A stretch of 13,547 nucleotides of DNA from NCBI GenBank assembly GCA_002372935.1, contig DFJF01000004.1:49610-63156 (forward strand), given 5' to 3'. The DNA is from Clostridiales bacterium UBA3678 (lineage in GTDB: Bacteria; Bacillota; Clostridia; TANB77; CAG-508). Positions 1 through 7,319 of this stretch are shown in pieces (position 1 is the first letter of the stretch; each line of letters starts with the position of its first letter). Position numbers and translations under genes: made by a program. The notes beneath the pieces were generated by a model. The model was not told the origin of the DNA. It made no database searches and worked only from the letters and a program-made list of their open reading frames with translations.

Positions 1-9
1 TTCTTTTTT

Positions 10-72
10 GAAAGGGGACAGTTCTTTTTCGAAAGGGGACGGTTCTCCTTTGAACCAAAAAGATCTGTCCTC
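10..72. repeat. Short direct and inverted repeats downstream of hydA
   Basis: Two tandem 21-bp copies begin at 10 and 31. Each starts GAAAGGGGAC followed by A or G and GTTCT. The stretch 57-72 (AAAAAGATCTGTCCTC) is an imperfect inverted copy of 14-29 (GGGGACAGTTCTTTTT), with two mismatches in 16. An inner 5-bp hairpin (GGTTC/GAACC) sits between 41 and 56. The array is GC-richer than its surroundings and can fold on either strand. It shares the 11-mer ACAGATCTTTT (minus strand) with the 31-bp repeat array on the other side of hydA. Resemblance to the small dispersed repeats of clostridial genomes is my inference. There is no good T-tract, so I do not call it a terminator. The array may continue beyond the left edge. 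Confidence 0.7.
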
Positions 73-88
73 AATTGCTTTTTTTAAA

Positions 89-1834
89 TTAATTATATTT
101 TTCTCTTTTTGTATAATGTGTATGTAAAAGTTTGTGAGCTATTTCTCCATTTGGCTCTCCTAAATAGTCTTTGTAGATTGTCTTTAAAATTGGATTTTGA
201 TGTGATTTTCTAATAACTGATTTTTCATCAATTGTATATATTGCATTTGCTCTTAATTTTCTAATATCAATTTCTCTTCTTTCTTTAGATTTTTTTATAG
301 GCTGACCTCCACCCATAATGCATCCTCCAGGGCATGCCATGATTTCAACAAAATCCGCTTCTAAAGTTCCTGATTTTAGCATTTCCATAATCTTTCTTGC
401 ATTCCCAAGTCCACTTGAAACTGCTATTTTTATATCTTTGCCATTTACATTTACAATAGATCTTTTTATTCCTTTTTCTCCACGCACTTCTTCAAAATTA
501 ATTTCCCCTAAATCTTTTCCTGTTAATAAATCCTGAGCTGTACGAAGTGCTGCTTCCATAACTCCTCCTGTTGTTCCAAATATTGCTCCTGCTCCTGTTG
601 CCTCTCCCATTGGACTATCAAACCCTGTATCTTTTAATATTTTAAAATCTATATTTGCTTGTCTTATCATTTTTGCAAGTTCTCTTGTTGTAAGAACCGC
701 ATCAACATTATATAAGCCATCATTTTGCATTTCGGGTCTTTGTCTTTCAAACTTTTTTGCAACACATGGCATTACTGATACAACATAAATATTTTTTGGG
801 TCTATTCCTTCTTTTTGAGCATAATATGATTTTAATATTGCTCCAAACATTTCATGTGGTGATTTGCAACTTGATAAGTTTTTCAAATATTCTGGATATT
901 CCATTTCGATAAATCTTATCCAAGCTGGGCAACATGATGTAAACATTGGAAGTGGTTTCTCCTCATTTGAATTTAATACTCTATTGATAAACTCTGATGC
1001 TTCTTCCATAATTGTAAAATCTGCTCCAGTGTTGGTATCAAAAACCTTATCAAATCCAAGTCTTTTAAGAGCTGTAACCATTTTTCCTGCCACATTTGTT
1101 CCAACTTTCATTCCAAACTCTTCTCCTAATGCAACTCTTACAGCAGGAGCTGTTTGAACTAAAACTACGGTATTTTCATCTTTTAGTTTTTCATATACAT
1201 CATCAATATTTTCTTTTTCATGTAAAGCAGCTGTTGGACAATTTTGGATACATTGACCACAAAATGTACAATTTACATCTCCTAAGGATTTATGTTCTAG
1301 TGTCGAAATTGTAGATTCAAATCCTCTATTAACACAATCAATTGCTCCTATTTCTTGAATATTTTTACAAGTAGAAATACATCTTCTGCATAGCACACAT
1401 TTTGCTGTATTTCTAACAATAGAAGGTGATTTATCATCAACTATTTTTTGTGCTATTTGCCCTTCAAATTCTATATCTGTAATTCCAAATCTTCTTGCCA
1501 AGTCTTGTAGTTCACAGTTTCCATGTCTTATACAACTTAAACATTTTTTCTCGTGACTAGAAAGTACTAATTTTAAAACATTTTTTCTTGCTTCTTGAAC
1601 ATCATCTGTATTTGTCCTAACAACCATTCCTTCATATACCTTTTGCATACATGATGTTACAAAACCTCTTGCTCCTTCAACTTCTACTAAACAAATTCTG
1701 CAATCTCCTATTTCATTTATACCTTTTAAAAAACATAAAGTTGGAATATCTATTCCAATTGATTTTGCAGCTTCTAATACTGTCATATTTTCTGGCACTT
1801 TTGTTTTAATACCATCAATTGTTATATTTACCAT
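89..1834 (-). CDS. hydA: [FeFe] hydrogenase catalytic subunit (HydA/HndD type)
   Basis: This is the catalytic subunit of a cytoplasmic NAD(P)-linked [FeFe] hydrogenase that reduces protons to H2 (or the reverse). In order it shows a plant-type [2Fe-2S] domain (C34, C45, C48, C62), the His-ligated cluster motif (H94, C98, C101, C107), two [4Fe-4S] clusters (C146/149/152/156 and C189/192/195/199), and the H-cluster domain. The three H-cluster signatures are intact: TSCCPAW (299-305), MPCVAKK (355-361) and MACPGGCIMGGGQP (499-512). This gives H-cluster ligands C302, C357, C501 and C505, with C301 as the expected proton-relay cysteine. The C-terminal small-subunit-like segment ends in LLHTHY. At 581 aa it matches HndD and short HydA proteins and lacks the C-terminal extension of Thermotoga HydA. 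AGGAG lies 8 nt before the ATG. It is the last gene after hydC and hydB. The maturases HydE, HydF and HydG are not in the window. Confidence 0.96.
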   Translation of the reverse strand: MVNITIDGIKTKVPENMTVLEAAKSIGIDIPTLCFLKGINEIGDCRICLVEVEGARGFVTSCMQKVYEGMVVRTNTDDVQEARKNVLKLVLSSHEKKCLSCIRHGNCELQDLARRFGITDIEFEGQIAQKIVDDKSPSIVRNTAKCVLCRRCISTCKNIQEIGAIDCVNRGFESTISTLEHKSLGDVNCTFCGQCIQNCPTAALHEKENIDDVYEKLKDENTVVLVQTAPAVRVALGEEFGMKVGTNVAGKMVTALKRLGFDKVFDTNTGADFTIMEEASEFINRVLNSNEEKPLPMFTSCCPAWIRFIEMEYPEYLKNLSSCKSPHEMFGAILKSYYAQKEGIDPKNIYVVSVMPCVAKKFERQRPEMQNDGLYNVDAVLTTRELAKMIRQANIDFKILKDTGFDSPMGEATGAGAIFGTTGGVMEAALRTAQDLLTGKDLGEINFEEVRGEKGIKRSIVNVNGKDIKIAVSSGLGNARKIMEMLKSGTLEADFVEIMACPGGCIMGGGQPIKKSKERREIDIRKLRANAIYTIDEKSVIRKSHQNPILKTIYKDYLGEPNGEIAHKLLHTHYTKREKYN

Positions 1835-1865
1835 TTGTTTTACTCCTATCTCAATAAATTATCAA

Positions 1866-1989
1866 AAAAGATCTATTCCTAACTGGGCTGACCCTGAAAA
1901 AATCTGTTTCCAACTGGGCTGACCCCGAAAAGATCTGTTCCCAACTGGGCTAACACCGAAAAAACCTGTTCACAATGGGACTGTATTTC
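1866..1989. repeat. Four tandem 31-bp repeat units between hydB and hydA
   Basis: Four head-to-tail units start at 1866, 1897, 1928 and 1959 with an exact 31-bp period. The core AACTGGGCT recurs at 1881, 1912 and 1943, and the fourth, degenerate copy has AATGGGACT at 1974. Each unit starts with an A-run followed by a version of GATCTGTTCC. The array ends 7 bp from the hydB stop codon and fills most of the 162-bp gap before hydA. Since 31 is not a multiple of three and the array lies between stop and start codons, it is non-coding. In the mRNA each unit reads with GGG, CCC and GGG tracts that could form short alternative stems. A role in hydB/hydA transcript processing or expression ratio is only inference. 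Confidence 0.85.
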
Positions 1990-1996
1990 CCATGTC

Positions 1997-3769
1997 TTAG
2001 CCAATTGCTTTAAATGGACATGTTTTTATACATGTTCCGCATTTGATGCATTTGTCTTCATCTATGTGACGCTTTGTTCCAGGTCCTTCTCCTTCTATAG
2101 CTCCTACAGGACATTTTTTTTGGCAAAGTCCGCAGCCTTTGCATTTTTCTGGGTCTATCTGAATTTTTGCTAATGCCTTGCATTCTTTTGTTCTACAGTT
2201 TTTATCTACAGCATGTTCTATATATTCATCTTTAAAATATTTTAATGTACTTATTACTGGATTTGAAGCTGTTTGGCCTAATCCACATACACTTGATTTT
2301 GATACTGTCTTTGTTAATTTTTCAAGTTTGTCAATATCTTCTAATGTACCTTCTCCTGATGTCAATCTCTCTAATATTTCATACATTCTTTTTGTACCAA
2401 TTCTACAAGGATTGCATTTTCCACAACTTTCATCAACTGTAAAACCTAAATAGAATTTTGCAAGATTTACCATGCATTTTGTATCATCCATTACAATTAG
2501 TCCACCAGATCCCATCATTGATCCTATTGATTTCAATGATTCATAATCTATTGGCGTATCCAAATATTGCTCTGGAATACATCCTCCTGAAGGACCTCCT
2601 GTTTGTGCTGCTTTGAATTTTCTACCATTTGGAACTCCTTCGCCTATGTCATACACAATCTCTCTTAAGGTTGTTCCCATAGGCACTTCTACAAGTCCAA
2701 TATTATTAACATTTCCACCTAGTGCAAATACTTTTGTTCCTTTTGAACCTTCTGTTCCAATTGATGAATACCAATCTGCACCATTTAATATAATTTTTGT
2801 AATGTTTGCATAAGTCTCTACATTGTTTATAAGTGTTGGGCATTGCCATAAACCAGCATTTGCAGGAAATGGAGGTTTTATTCTTGGCTGTCCACGTCTT
2901 CCCTCTATTGACTCTAATAATGCAGTTTCTTCTCCACACACAAATGCTCCTGCACCTAATCTTACATGTAAATCAAAATTGAAATCTGTTCCAAAAATAT
3001 TTTTTCCTATTATTCCTCTTTCTCTTGCTTGATCTATGGCTATTTGAAATCTTTTTACTGCTATAGGATATTCTGCTCTAACATATATATATCCTTCATC
3101 TGCACCTATTGCATATCCTGCAATCATCATAGCTTCAATAACACAGTGTGGATCTCCCTCTAAAATACTTCTATCCATAAAAGCTCCTGGATCTCCCTCA
3201 TCTGCATTACATACAACATATTTTTGTTTTCCTTCTGCAGCTTTTGCAAAAGCCCATTTTTTACCTGTTGGAAATCCAGCTCCTCCACGGCCTCTAAGTC
3301 CTGATTTTGTTATTTCTTCTATGACTTCATCTTGTGTCATCTCTTTTAAAACTTTTTCTAATGCTTTATATCCATCTACAGCTAAGTAATCATCAATATT
3401 TTCGGGATCAATACTTCCACAATTTTTTAATGCAATTCTTTGTTGTTTTTTATAAAACTTCAAATCTTCTAATCTTTCTGCAATACTTCCATCTGCATTT
3501 TTGCAAAATAATCTTTCAACTCTTCCATTTTCAATTATGTGCTTTTGTATAATTTCCTCACAATCTTCTGGTTTTACCTTTGCATAAAAAGTATTTTCTG
3601 GCCCTATTATGACAACTGGTCCTTTTGAACATAGACCAAAACATCCTGTTCTCTTTACTTCTACATCTTGAATATTTTTCTCTTGCAATATTCTTTTAAA
3701 ATTTTCCATTATTAAAGGGGATTTAGATGATGTACAACCTGTTCCTTGACATACATATATTGTTCTCAT
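1997..3769 (-). CDS. hydB: NAD(P)H-binding flavoprotein subunit of [FeFe] hydrogenase (HydB/HndC, NuoF-like)
   Basis: This subunit carries the FMN and NAD(H) site and passes electrons between the nucleotide, ferredoxin and HydA. It has an N-terminal thioredoxin-like [2Fe-2S] domain (C7, C12, C43, C47), the NuoF fold with the glycine-rich NADH/FMN loop RGRGGAGFPTGKKW (159-172) and CNADEGDPGAF (187-197), and the NuoF [4Fe-4S] site (C449, C452, C455, C495). A C-terminal double [4Fe-4S] ferredoxin domain follows (C543/546/549/553 and C574/577/580/584). This domain order is that of Thermotoga and Acetobacterium HydB, components of electron-bifurcating hydrogenases; bifurcation here is inferred from homology. 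The start overlaps the hydC stop by one base (TAATG) and AAGGAGG lies 7 nt upstream, which implies translational coupling. The gene is complete at 590 aa. Confidence 0.95.
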   Translation of the reverse strand: MRTIYVCQGTGCTSSKSPLIMENFKRILQEKNIQDVEVKRTGCFGLCSKGPVVIIGPENTFYAKVKPEDCEEIIQKHIIENGRVERLFCKNADGSIAERLEDLKFYKKQQRIALKNCGSIDPENIDDYLAVDGYKALEKVLKEMTQDEVIEEITKSGLRGRGGAGFPTGKKWAFAKAAEGKQKYVVCNADEGDPGAFMDRSILEGDPHCVIEAMMIAGYAIGADEGYIYVRAEYPIAVKRFQIAIDQARERGIIGKNIFGTDFNFDLHVRLGAGAFVCGEETALLESIEGRRGQPRIKPPFPANAGLWQCPTLINNVETYANITKIILNGADWYSSIGTEGSKGTKVFALGGNVNNIGLVEVPMGTTLREIVYDIGEGVPNGRKFKAAQTGGPSGGCIPEQYLDTPIDYESLKSIGSMMGSGGLIVMDDTKCMVNLAKFYLGFTVDESCGKCNPCRIGTKRMYEILERLTSGEGTLEDIDKLEKLTKTVSKSSVCGLGQTASNPVISTLKYFKDEYIEHAVDKNCRTKECKALAKIQIDPEKCKGCGLCQKKCPVGAIEGEGPGTKRHIDEDKCIKCGTCIKTCPFKAIG

Positions 3770-4269
3770 TAAACTCCCTCCTTTGCAATTATTTCATCTA
3801 TTACTTGATCTAATTTTTGTACAGTGGCACTTCCATAAACTTCACCATTTACAGTAAATACAGGTGCCAACCCACATGCTCCAACACATCTTGTTTCTTC
3901 TAATGAGAAAATCCCATTTTTAGTTGTCTCTCCTGGTTGAATATTAAGTCTTTCTCTTGCTCTATCCATTATCTTTTCTGATCCTTTTACAAAACATGCA
4001 GTTCCTAAACATATTGCAATATTATATTTTCCTTTTGGTTTTAGTGTAAATCTAGAATAAAAAGTTACTACTCCATAAATTTCTGCCATTGACATCTTTA
4101 AATAATCTGAAATATCTCTTTGAGCATGTTCTGGCACATATCCATAATGCTCTTGAACACTGTTTAAAATTTGAATTAAATTATCTTTTTTAGGTTCATA
4201 TTTTTCTAATAATTCTTTCATAAATTTATCTTGGGAGTTTTCTCCACATTGACATTTATTTTCTTCCAT
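3769..4269 (-). CDS. hydC: NuoE-like [2Fe-2S] subunit of [FeFe] hydrogenase (HydC/HndA)
   Basis: A 166-aa thioredoxin-like [2Fe-2S] protein of the NuoE/HydC family, the small electron-transfer subunit that pairs with HydB. The N-terminal helical part carries the family motif EIYGVVTFYSRF (63-74). The cluster ligands are C87, C92, C128 and C132, in CLGTAC and RCVGAC contexts. An additional CQC pair at residues 6-8 is near the N-terminus and not part of the usual set. It is the first gene of the hydCBA operon, preceded by a good promoter (4319-4347) and an AAAGGAAG ribosome binding site at 4276-4283. Its stop codon overlaps the hydB start by one base. Length is normal for the family. Confidence 0.95.
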   Translation of the reverse strand: MEENKCQCGENSQDKFMKELLEKYEPKKDNLIQILNSVQEHYGYVPEHAQRDISDYLKMSMAEIYGVVTFYSRFTLKPKGKYNIAICLGTACFVKGSEKIMDRARERLNIQPGETTKNGIFSLEETRCVGACGLAPVFTVNGEVYGSATVQKLDQVIDEIIAKEGV

Positions 4270-4318
4270 ATTATTCTTCCTTTCTAAAGCTCAAATTTTT
4301 ATTTTACACTTCATAATT

Positions 4319-4347
4319 ATATTATCATTTATCAATTTTTATTGCAA
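4319..4347 (-). promoter_or_regulatory. Sigma-A-type promoter of hydCBA
   Basis: Read on the minus strand, a -35 box TTGCAA (4342-4347) is followed by a 17-bp spacer and a -10 box TAATAT (4319-4324). The expected transcription start is near 4312, leaving a leader of roughly 40 nt before the hydC ATG at 4269. It lies downstream of the radA terminator, so the hydrogenase genes have their own promoter. No clear operator or redox-regulator site was visible in the leader. Confidence 0.7.
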
Positions 4348-4428
4348 TGTTTTTTTTAAATTTCATTTGAGGTCTTTCTTTTTTTTTATAAACAATAAAG
4401 AGTGAAAATCTCCAAAAAAATCTGATAT

Positions 4429-4458
4429 AAAAAAACACCTGAAACACAGGTGTTTTTT
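4429..4458 (-). terminator. Rho-independent terminator after radA
   Basis: A perfect 12-bp stem (arms 4430-4441 and 4447-4458) encloses a 5-nt loop. Read on the minus strand the second arm runs into seven T residues. It begins directly beside the radA stop codon (TAG at 4459-4461). The A-run on the other side would give a T-tract on the plus strand too, but there is no plus-strand gene to terminate. Confidence 0.9.
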
Positions 4459-5823
4459 CTATTTTATTCCTAAAGCATTTAAAGCTTCGTTTAAATTTTT
4501 TACTCCTACAATCTTCATTTTATATGAATTTTCTAAATACTTTTTATTATTTTGTGGAATTATGCAAGTTTTATATCCCAGTTTTTCTGCTTCTTTTAGT
4601 CTTTTATCTATCATATTTATTCTTCTAACCTCACCAGTTAAGCCAACCTCTCCCATAACAACTGTATCTTTTGGAATTGATACATTTTTAAAACTAGAAG
4701 CTACAACAGCACAAATTCCAAGATCTATTGCAGGCTCATTTAATTTTATTCCTCCTACAACATTTAAATAAATATCTTGTCCTCCAACCATCATATATGC
4801 CCTTTTTTCTAAAACAGCAACCAGAACTGAAAGTCTATTATAATCAATTCCATTCCCTGTTCTTTTTGGAATGCCATATACACTTTGAGTCGTTAATGCT
4901 TGAAGTTCAACAAGTATTGGTCTTGTACCTTCCAAACTTGCTACAACACATGAACCAGATGGATTTCCATCTCTTTCAGAAATTAATACATCAGAAGGAT
5001 TTAGAATTTCACATAAACCTTCACCTTTCATTTCAAACATTCCAAGTTCATTTGTAGATCCAAATCTATTTTTTACACTTCTTAAAATTCTGTAGGTAAA
5101 AAATCTTTCTCCTTCCAAATATAAAACTGTATCTACCATGTGTTCTAAAACTCTAGGACCTGCAATTGTTCCATCTTTTGTAACATGTCCAATTATTATT
5201 GTCGTGATTCCTTGAGATTTACATGTTCTCATTATTTGTGATGTTATTTCTCTTACTTGGCTTACACTTCCAGCAGCTGCTGTTAACTCATCTGAATACA
5301 TTGTTTGTATTGAATCTATTATTACAAGTTTTGGCTTAATTTCAGTAATTTCTTCATTTATTATGGAAATATCTGTTTCTCCTAAAAATAATATATCATC
5401 ATTACTAATTCCAAGTCTATCGGCTCTTATTTTTATTTGCTCTGCTGATTCTTCCCCAGATACATACAAAACTTTTCCCTCACCTTTTATTTTATCACAT
5501 AACTGAAGAATTAAAGTTGATTTACCAATTCCGGGTTCTCCCCCAAGTAATACCAATGACCCTTTTACTAAGCCTCCACCTAAAACTCTATCTAATTCAT
5601 CTATTCCTGTATGTATCCTTACTGCTTCCTTTCCTTCATATGAATTTAATTTTTTAGGTATTGCTCTTTCTTTTTTCTTTATTATTCCATTTTCTGTAAT
5701 TGTATCTATTTTCTGCTCAAAAAAAGTATTCCAGCTATTACAAGCTGGACACTTCCCGAGCCACTTAGAACTCTCATAACCACATTCATTACACACAAAA
5801 ACTGTTTTATTTGATTTTGCCAT
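4459..5823 (-). CDS. radA: DNA repair and recombination protein RadA (Sms)
   Basis: RadA/Sms is a RecA-like hexameric ATPase that promotes branch migration of recombination intermediates in the cytoplasm. The 454-aa protein is full length. It has the N-terminal C4 zinc finger (C11, C14, C25, C28), a Walker A motif GGEPGIGKST (94-103), Walker B LVIID (166-170), and the RadA-specific KNRFG motif (251-255). The C-terminal Lon-protease-like domain holds the segment GEVGLTGEVRRI, and no catalytic role is expected there. The ribosome binding site is AGAGGT, 6 nt before the ATG. It lies 51 bp after the kinase-ParB fusion gene with no terminator between them, so both are probably transcribed from the promoter at 7141-7169. 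Confidence 0.97.
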   Translation of the reverse strand: MAKSNKTVFVCNECGYESSKWLGKCPACNSWNTFFEQKIDTITENGIIKKKERAIPKKLNSYEGKEAVRIHTGIDELDRVLGGGLVKGSLVLLGGEPGIGKSTLILQLCDKIKGEGKVLYVSGEESAEQIKIRADRLGISNDDILFLGETDISIINEEITEIKPKLVIIDSIQTMYSDELTAAAGSVSQVREITSQIMRTCKSQGITTIIIGHVTKDGTIAGPRVLEHMVDTVLYLEGERFFTYRILRSVKNRFGSTNELGMFEMKGEGLCEILNPSDVLISERDGNPSGSCVVASLEGTRPILVELQALTTQSVYGIPKRTGNGIDYNRLSVLVAVLEKRAYMMVGGQDIYLNVVGGIKLNEPAIDLGICAVVASSFKNVSIPKDTVVMGEVGLTGEVRRINMIDKRLKEAEKLGYKTCIIPQNNKKYLENSYKMKIVGVKNLNEALNALGIK

Positions 5824-5874
5824 TTTGTACCTCTTTTCTATTTTGTCTTTTATTTTTCATAGATTTTTTCCATT

Positions 5875-7110
5875 TTATCTCTCATCTTTTAATGCACTTT
5901 TTTCTATTTCATCTAATATATTTGGATAAATTTCTGAATAACTAAATCTTAAACTTGGATCATCTTTAGATTTTCTTAATAAATTTTCAGCTAAATCTTC
6001 ATGATCAAATAAATCTGCTCTTCTAGTCACTGGATATGTTCCTCTTTTTAAAAGTTCTTTTCCTTTTTCTGTTTCCATTTCATCAATATATGGAATTAAT
6101 GTATTTCCTAATGCCATACATGCAAAATTTCTATGATGTCCTTCTAAAATGTAATTTACACCATTAATTTTGCATACTTCTATTGCTGATGATGGATCAT
6201 ATCCTTCAGTTGCTATTTTTTCTTCCATTTCCTCAAGTGATAAATCATCATCAAATAATTTTCCCCAAGTTTGATTGATTCTTTGACATGGTATCATAGT
6301 AACTGGACTATCCCAATCTCTTGCAAATTTCTTTCCCTCTTCATAATATTTCTCACATGTAAGTAGTGTTTTAACAACATCTTCTGGATCTGCATATGAT
6401 GTGTCTATTATTAAATTATAATTGTCTTTATTTTCCAAATCAACATTATATCTTTTTTTATATCTTTCAATTTCACCTAATCTTCTATTTTCTCTAGCTT
6501 TTAAAGCTTCTTCAATATTTTTGTATTTATTATCTTCTGTTCCTCTTGTAAAATCATTAAATAATCTTTCTGCAGCAACATTAGGTCTAGTTGTTAATCT
6601 TACAGAAAATGCTTCTGGAATATTATCAAATGCCATTCTAGAGTCAAATATCCATACTTCACCTTTTCTCTCTTTTTCATTAATTTGCTTTCCAATTGTT
6701 CTAGTTTCAGTATCTATTAAAGAGTCTACTGAATTTCTTACTTCTGAAAACAATCTACTATTATTTGCTGCTTCTATACTATCTTTTTTATCTAAATCTA
6801 TTTTTCTACTTTCTATCTTTGCAATTGTATTTGTTAGTGAAGTTCTAAATTTTCTATTTGAAAGAAATTGTTTCATAAATGGATCATTTTCCATCTCTTT
6901 AAGTTTTTCATCATTATCTCTGTTTTTCATAAACTCAATAATTTTATTGAAATATTCTCTAAACTTCGTTCCTGTTGAGATAATATGAATATTTTCTTCT
7001 TTTAATCCTTCTTTAATTAATTTTTTTTTTAACTCTTCTACAGTTCTTCCTTTTCCACTTACAGGTTCTCCAGAAATTGCTATAATCCTATTTTTAATTT
7101 TTTTATCCAT
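5875..7110 (-). CDS. Unrecognised two-domain protein: CMP-kinase-like P-loop domain fused to ParB/SerK-like domain
   Basis: I do not recognise this 411-aa protein as a named family. Residues about 8-250 resemble archaeal-type cytidylate kinases: a P-loop GEPVSGKG (14-21), an ISTGTKFREYF segment like the family's VSAGDIFRE, an FDSRMAF strand, and the R/K-rich lid with RYKKRYNVDL followed by LIIDTS. The P-loop has R22 where NMP kinases usually have T or S after GKG, so catalysis is uncertain. Residues about 264-345 look like a ParB/sulfiredoxin fold with EGHHR (323-327), similar to the GHHR/GHRR motif of ParB and of the SerK serine kinases. No signal peptide or membrane segment is seen. I chose the ATG at 7110. 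AAAGGAG precedes it by 8 nt, while an upstream in-frame ATG at 7131 lies within a few bases of the predicted transcription start and has no ribosome binding site. Confidence 0.75.
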   Translation of the reverse strand: MDKKIKNRIIAISGEPVSGKGRTVEELKKKLIKEGLKEENIHIISTGTKFREYFNKIIEFMKNRDNDEKLKEMENDPFMKQFLSNRKFRTSLTNTIAKIESRKIDLDKKDSIEAANNSRLFSEVRNSVDSLIDTETRTIGKQINEKERKGEVWIFDSRMAFDNIPEAFSVRLTTRPNVAAERLFNDFTRGTEDNKYKNIEEALKARENRRLGEIERYKKRYNVDLENKDNYNLIIDTSYADPEDVVKTLLTCEKYYEEGKKFARDWDSPVTMIPCQRINQTWGKLFDDDLSLEEMEEKIATEGYDPSSAIEVCKINGVNYILEGHHRNFACMALGNTLIPYIDEMETEKGKELLKRGTYPVTRRADLFDHEDLAENLLRKSKDDPSLRFSYSEIYPNILDEIEKSALKDER

Positions 7111-7118
7111 TTTATCTT

Positions 7119-7125
7119 CTCCTTT
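7119..7125 (-). promoter_or_regulatory. Ribosome binding site fixing the start of the kinase-ParB gene
   Basis: AAAGGAG lies 8 nt before the ATG at 7108-7110. It lies inside the seven extra codons that would be added by the upstream ATG at 7129-7131, so it supports the downstream start. Confidence 0.8.
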
Positions 7126-7140
7126 TTTCATACTGTTTAT

Positions 7141-7169
7141 ATTATATCATTTTAATAGATTTATGTCAA
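7141..7169 (-). promoter_or_regulatory. Consensus sigma-A promoter of the kinase-ParB/radA unit
   Basis: Minus-strand TTGACA (7164-7169), a 17-bp spacer and TATAAT (7141-7146) match the housekeeping consensus at all 12 positions. Transcription should start near 7134, giving a leader of about 24 nt to the ATG at 7110. It lies downstream of the phosphatidyltransferase terminator, so it starts a separate transcript. Confidence 0.88.
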
Positions 7170-7235
7170 ATTATGTAAAGTTATTTTGTATCTGTGTCCA
7201 TTTTTTTAAAATTGGAAGTCAAAAATTTCAATAAA

Positions 7236-7277
7236 AAACAAAAAGATTATGGACATCCCATTCAGGACATCCATAAT
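7236..7277 (-). terminator. Rho-independent terminator after the CDP-alcohol phosphatidyltransferase gene
   Basis: A 13-bp stem with two G-U wobbles (arms 7246-7258 and 7265-7277) encloses a 6-nt loop and is followed on the minus strand by CTTTTTGTTTTTT. It lies 42 bp past the stop codon at 7320 and ends the transcript that includes enolase, the surface protein and sufU. The remaining bases up to the promoter at 7169 show nothing recognisable. Confidence 0.88.
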
Positions 7278-7319
7278 ATATGTAATTTTGTCATTCAAAA
7301 TTCTTCTCTATAACTCAAA

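Noticed and set aside
1..88. Terminator for the hydrogenase operon
   Set aside because: A hairpin can be drawn but is not followed by a convincing T-tract on the minus strand, and the repeated structure explains the symmetry better.
1866..1989. Possible CRISPR array
   Set aside because: The 31-bp units are directly adjacent with no unique spacers, one unit is degenerate, and no cas gene is visible.
6422..6988. Open frame of 188 codons on the plus strand with hydrophobic translation
   Set aside because: It lies entirely opposite the kinase-ParB gene, and its Leu/Phe/Ser-rich composition is what the complement of a Lys/Glu/Asn-rich gene produces. I saw no ribosome binding site or family motif.
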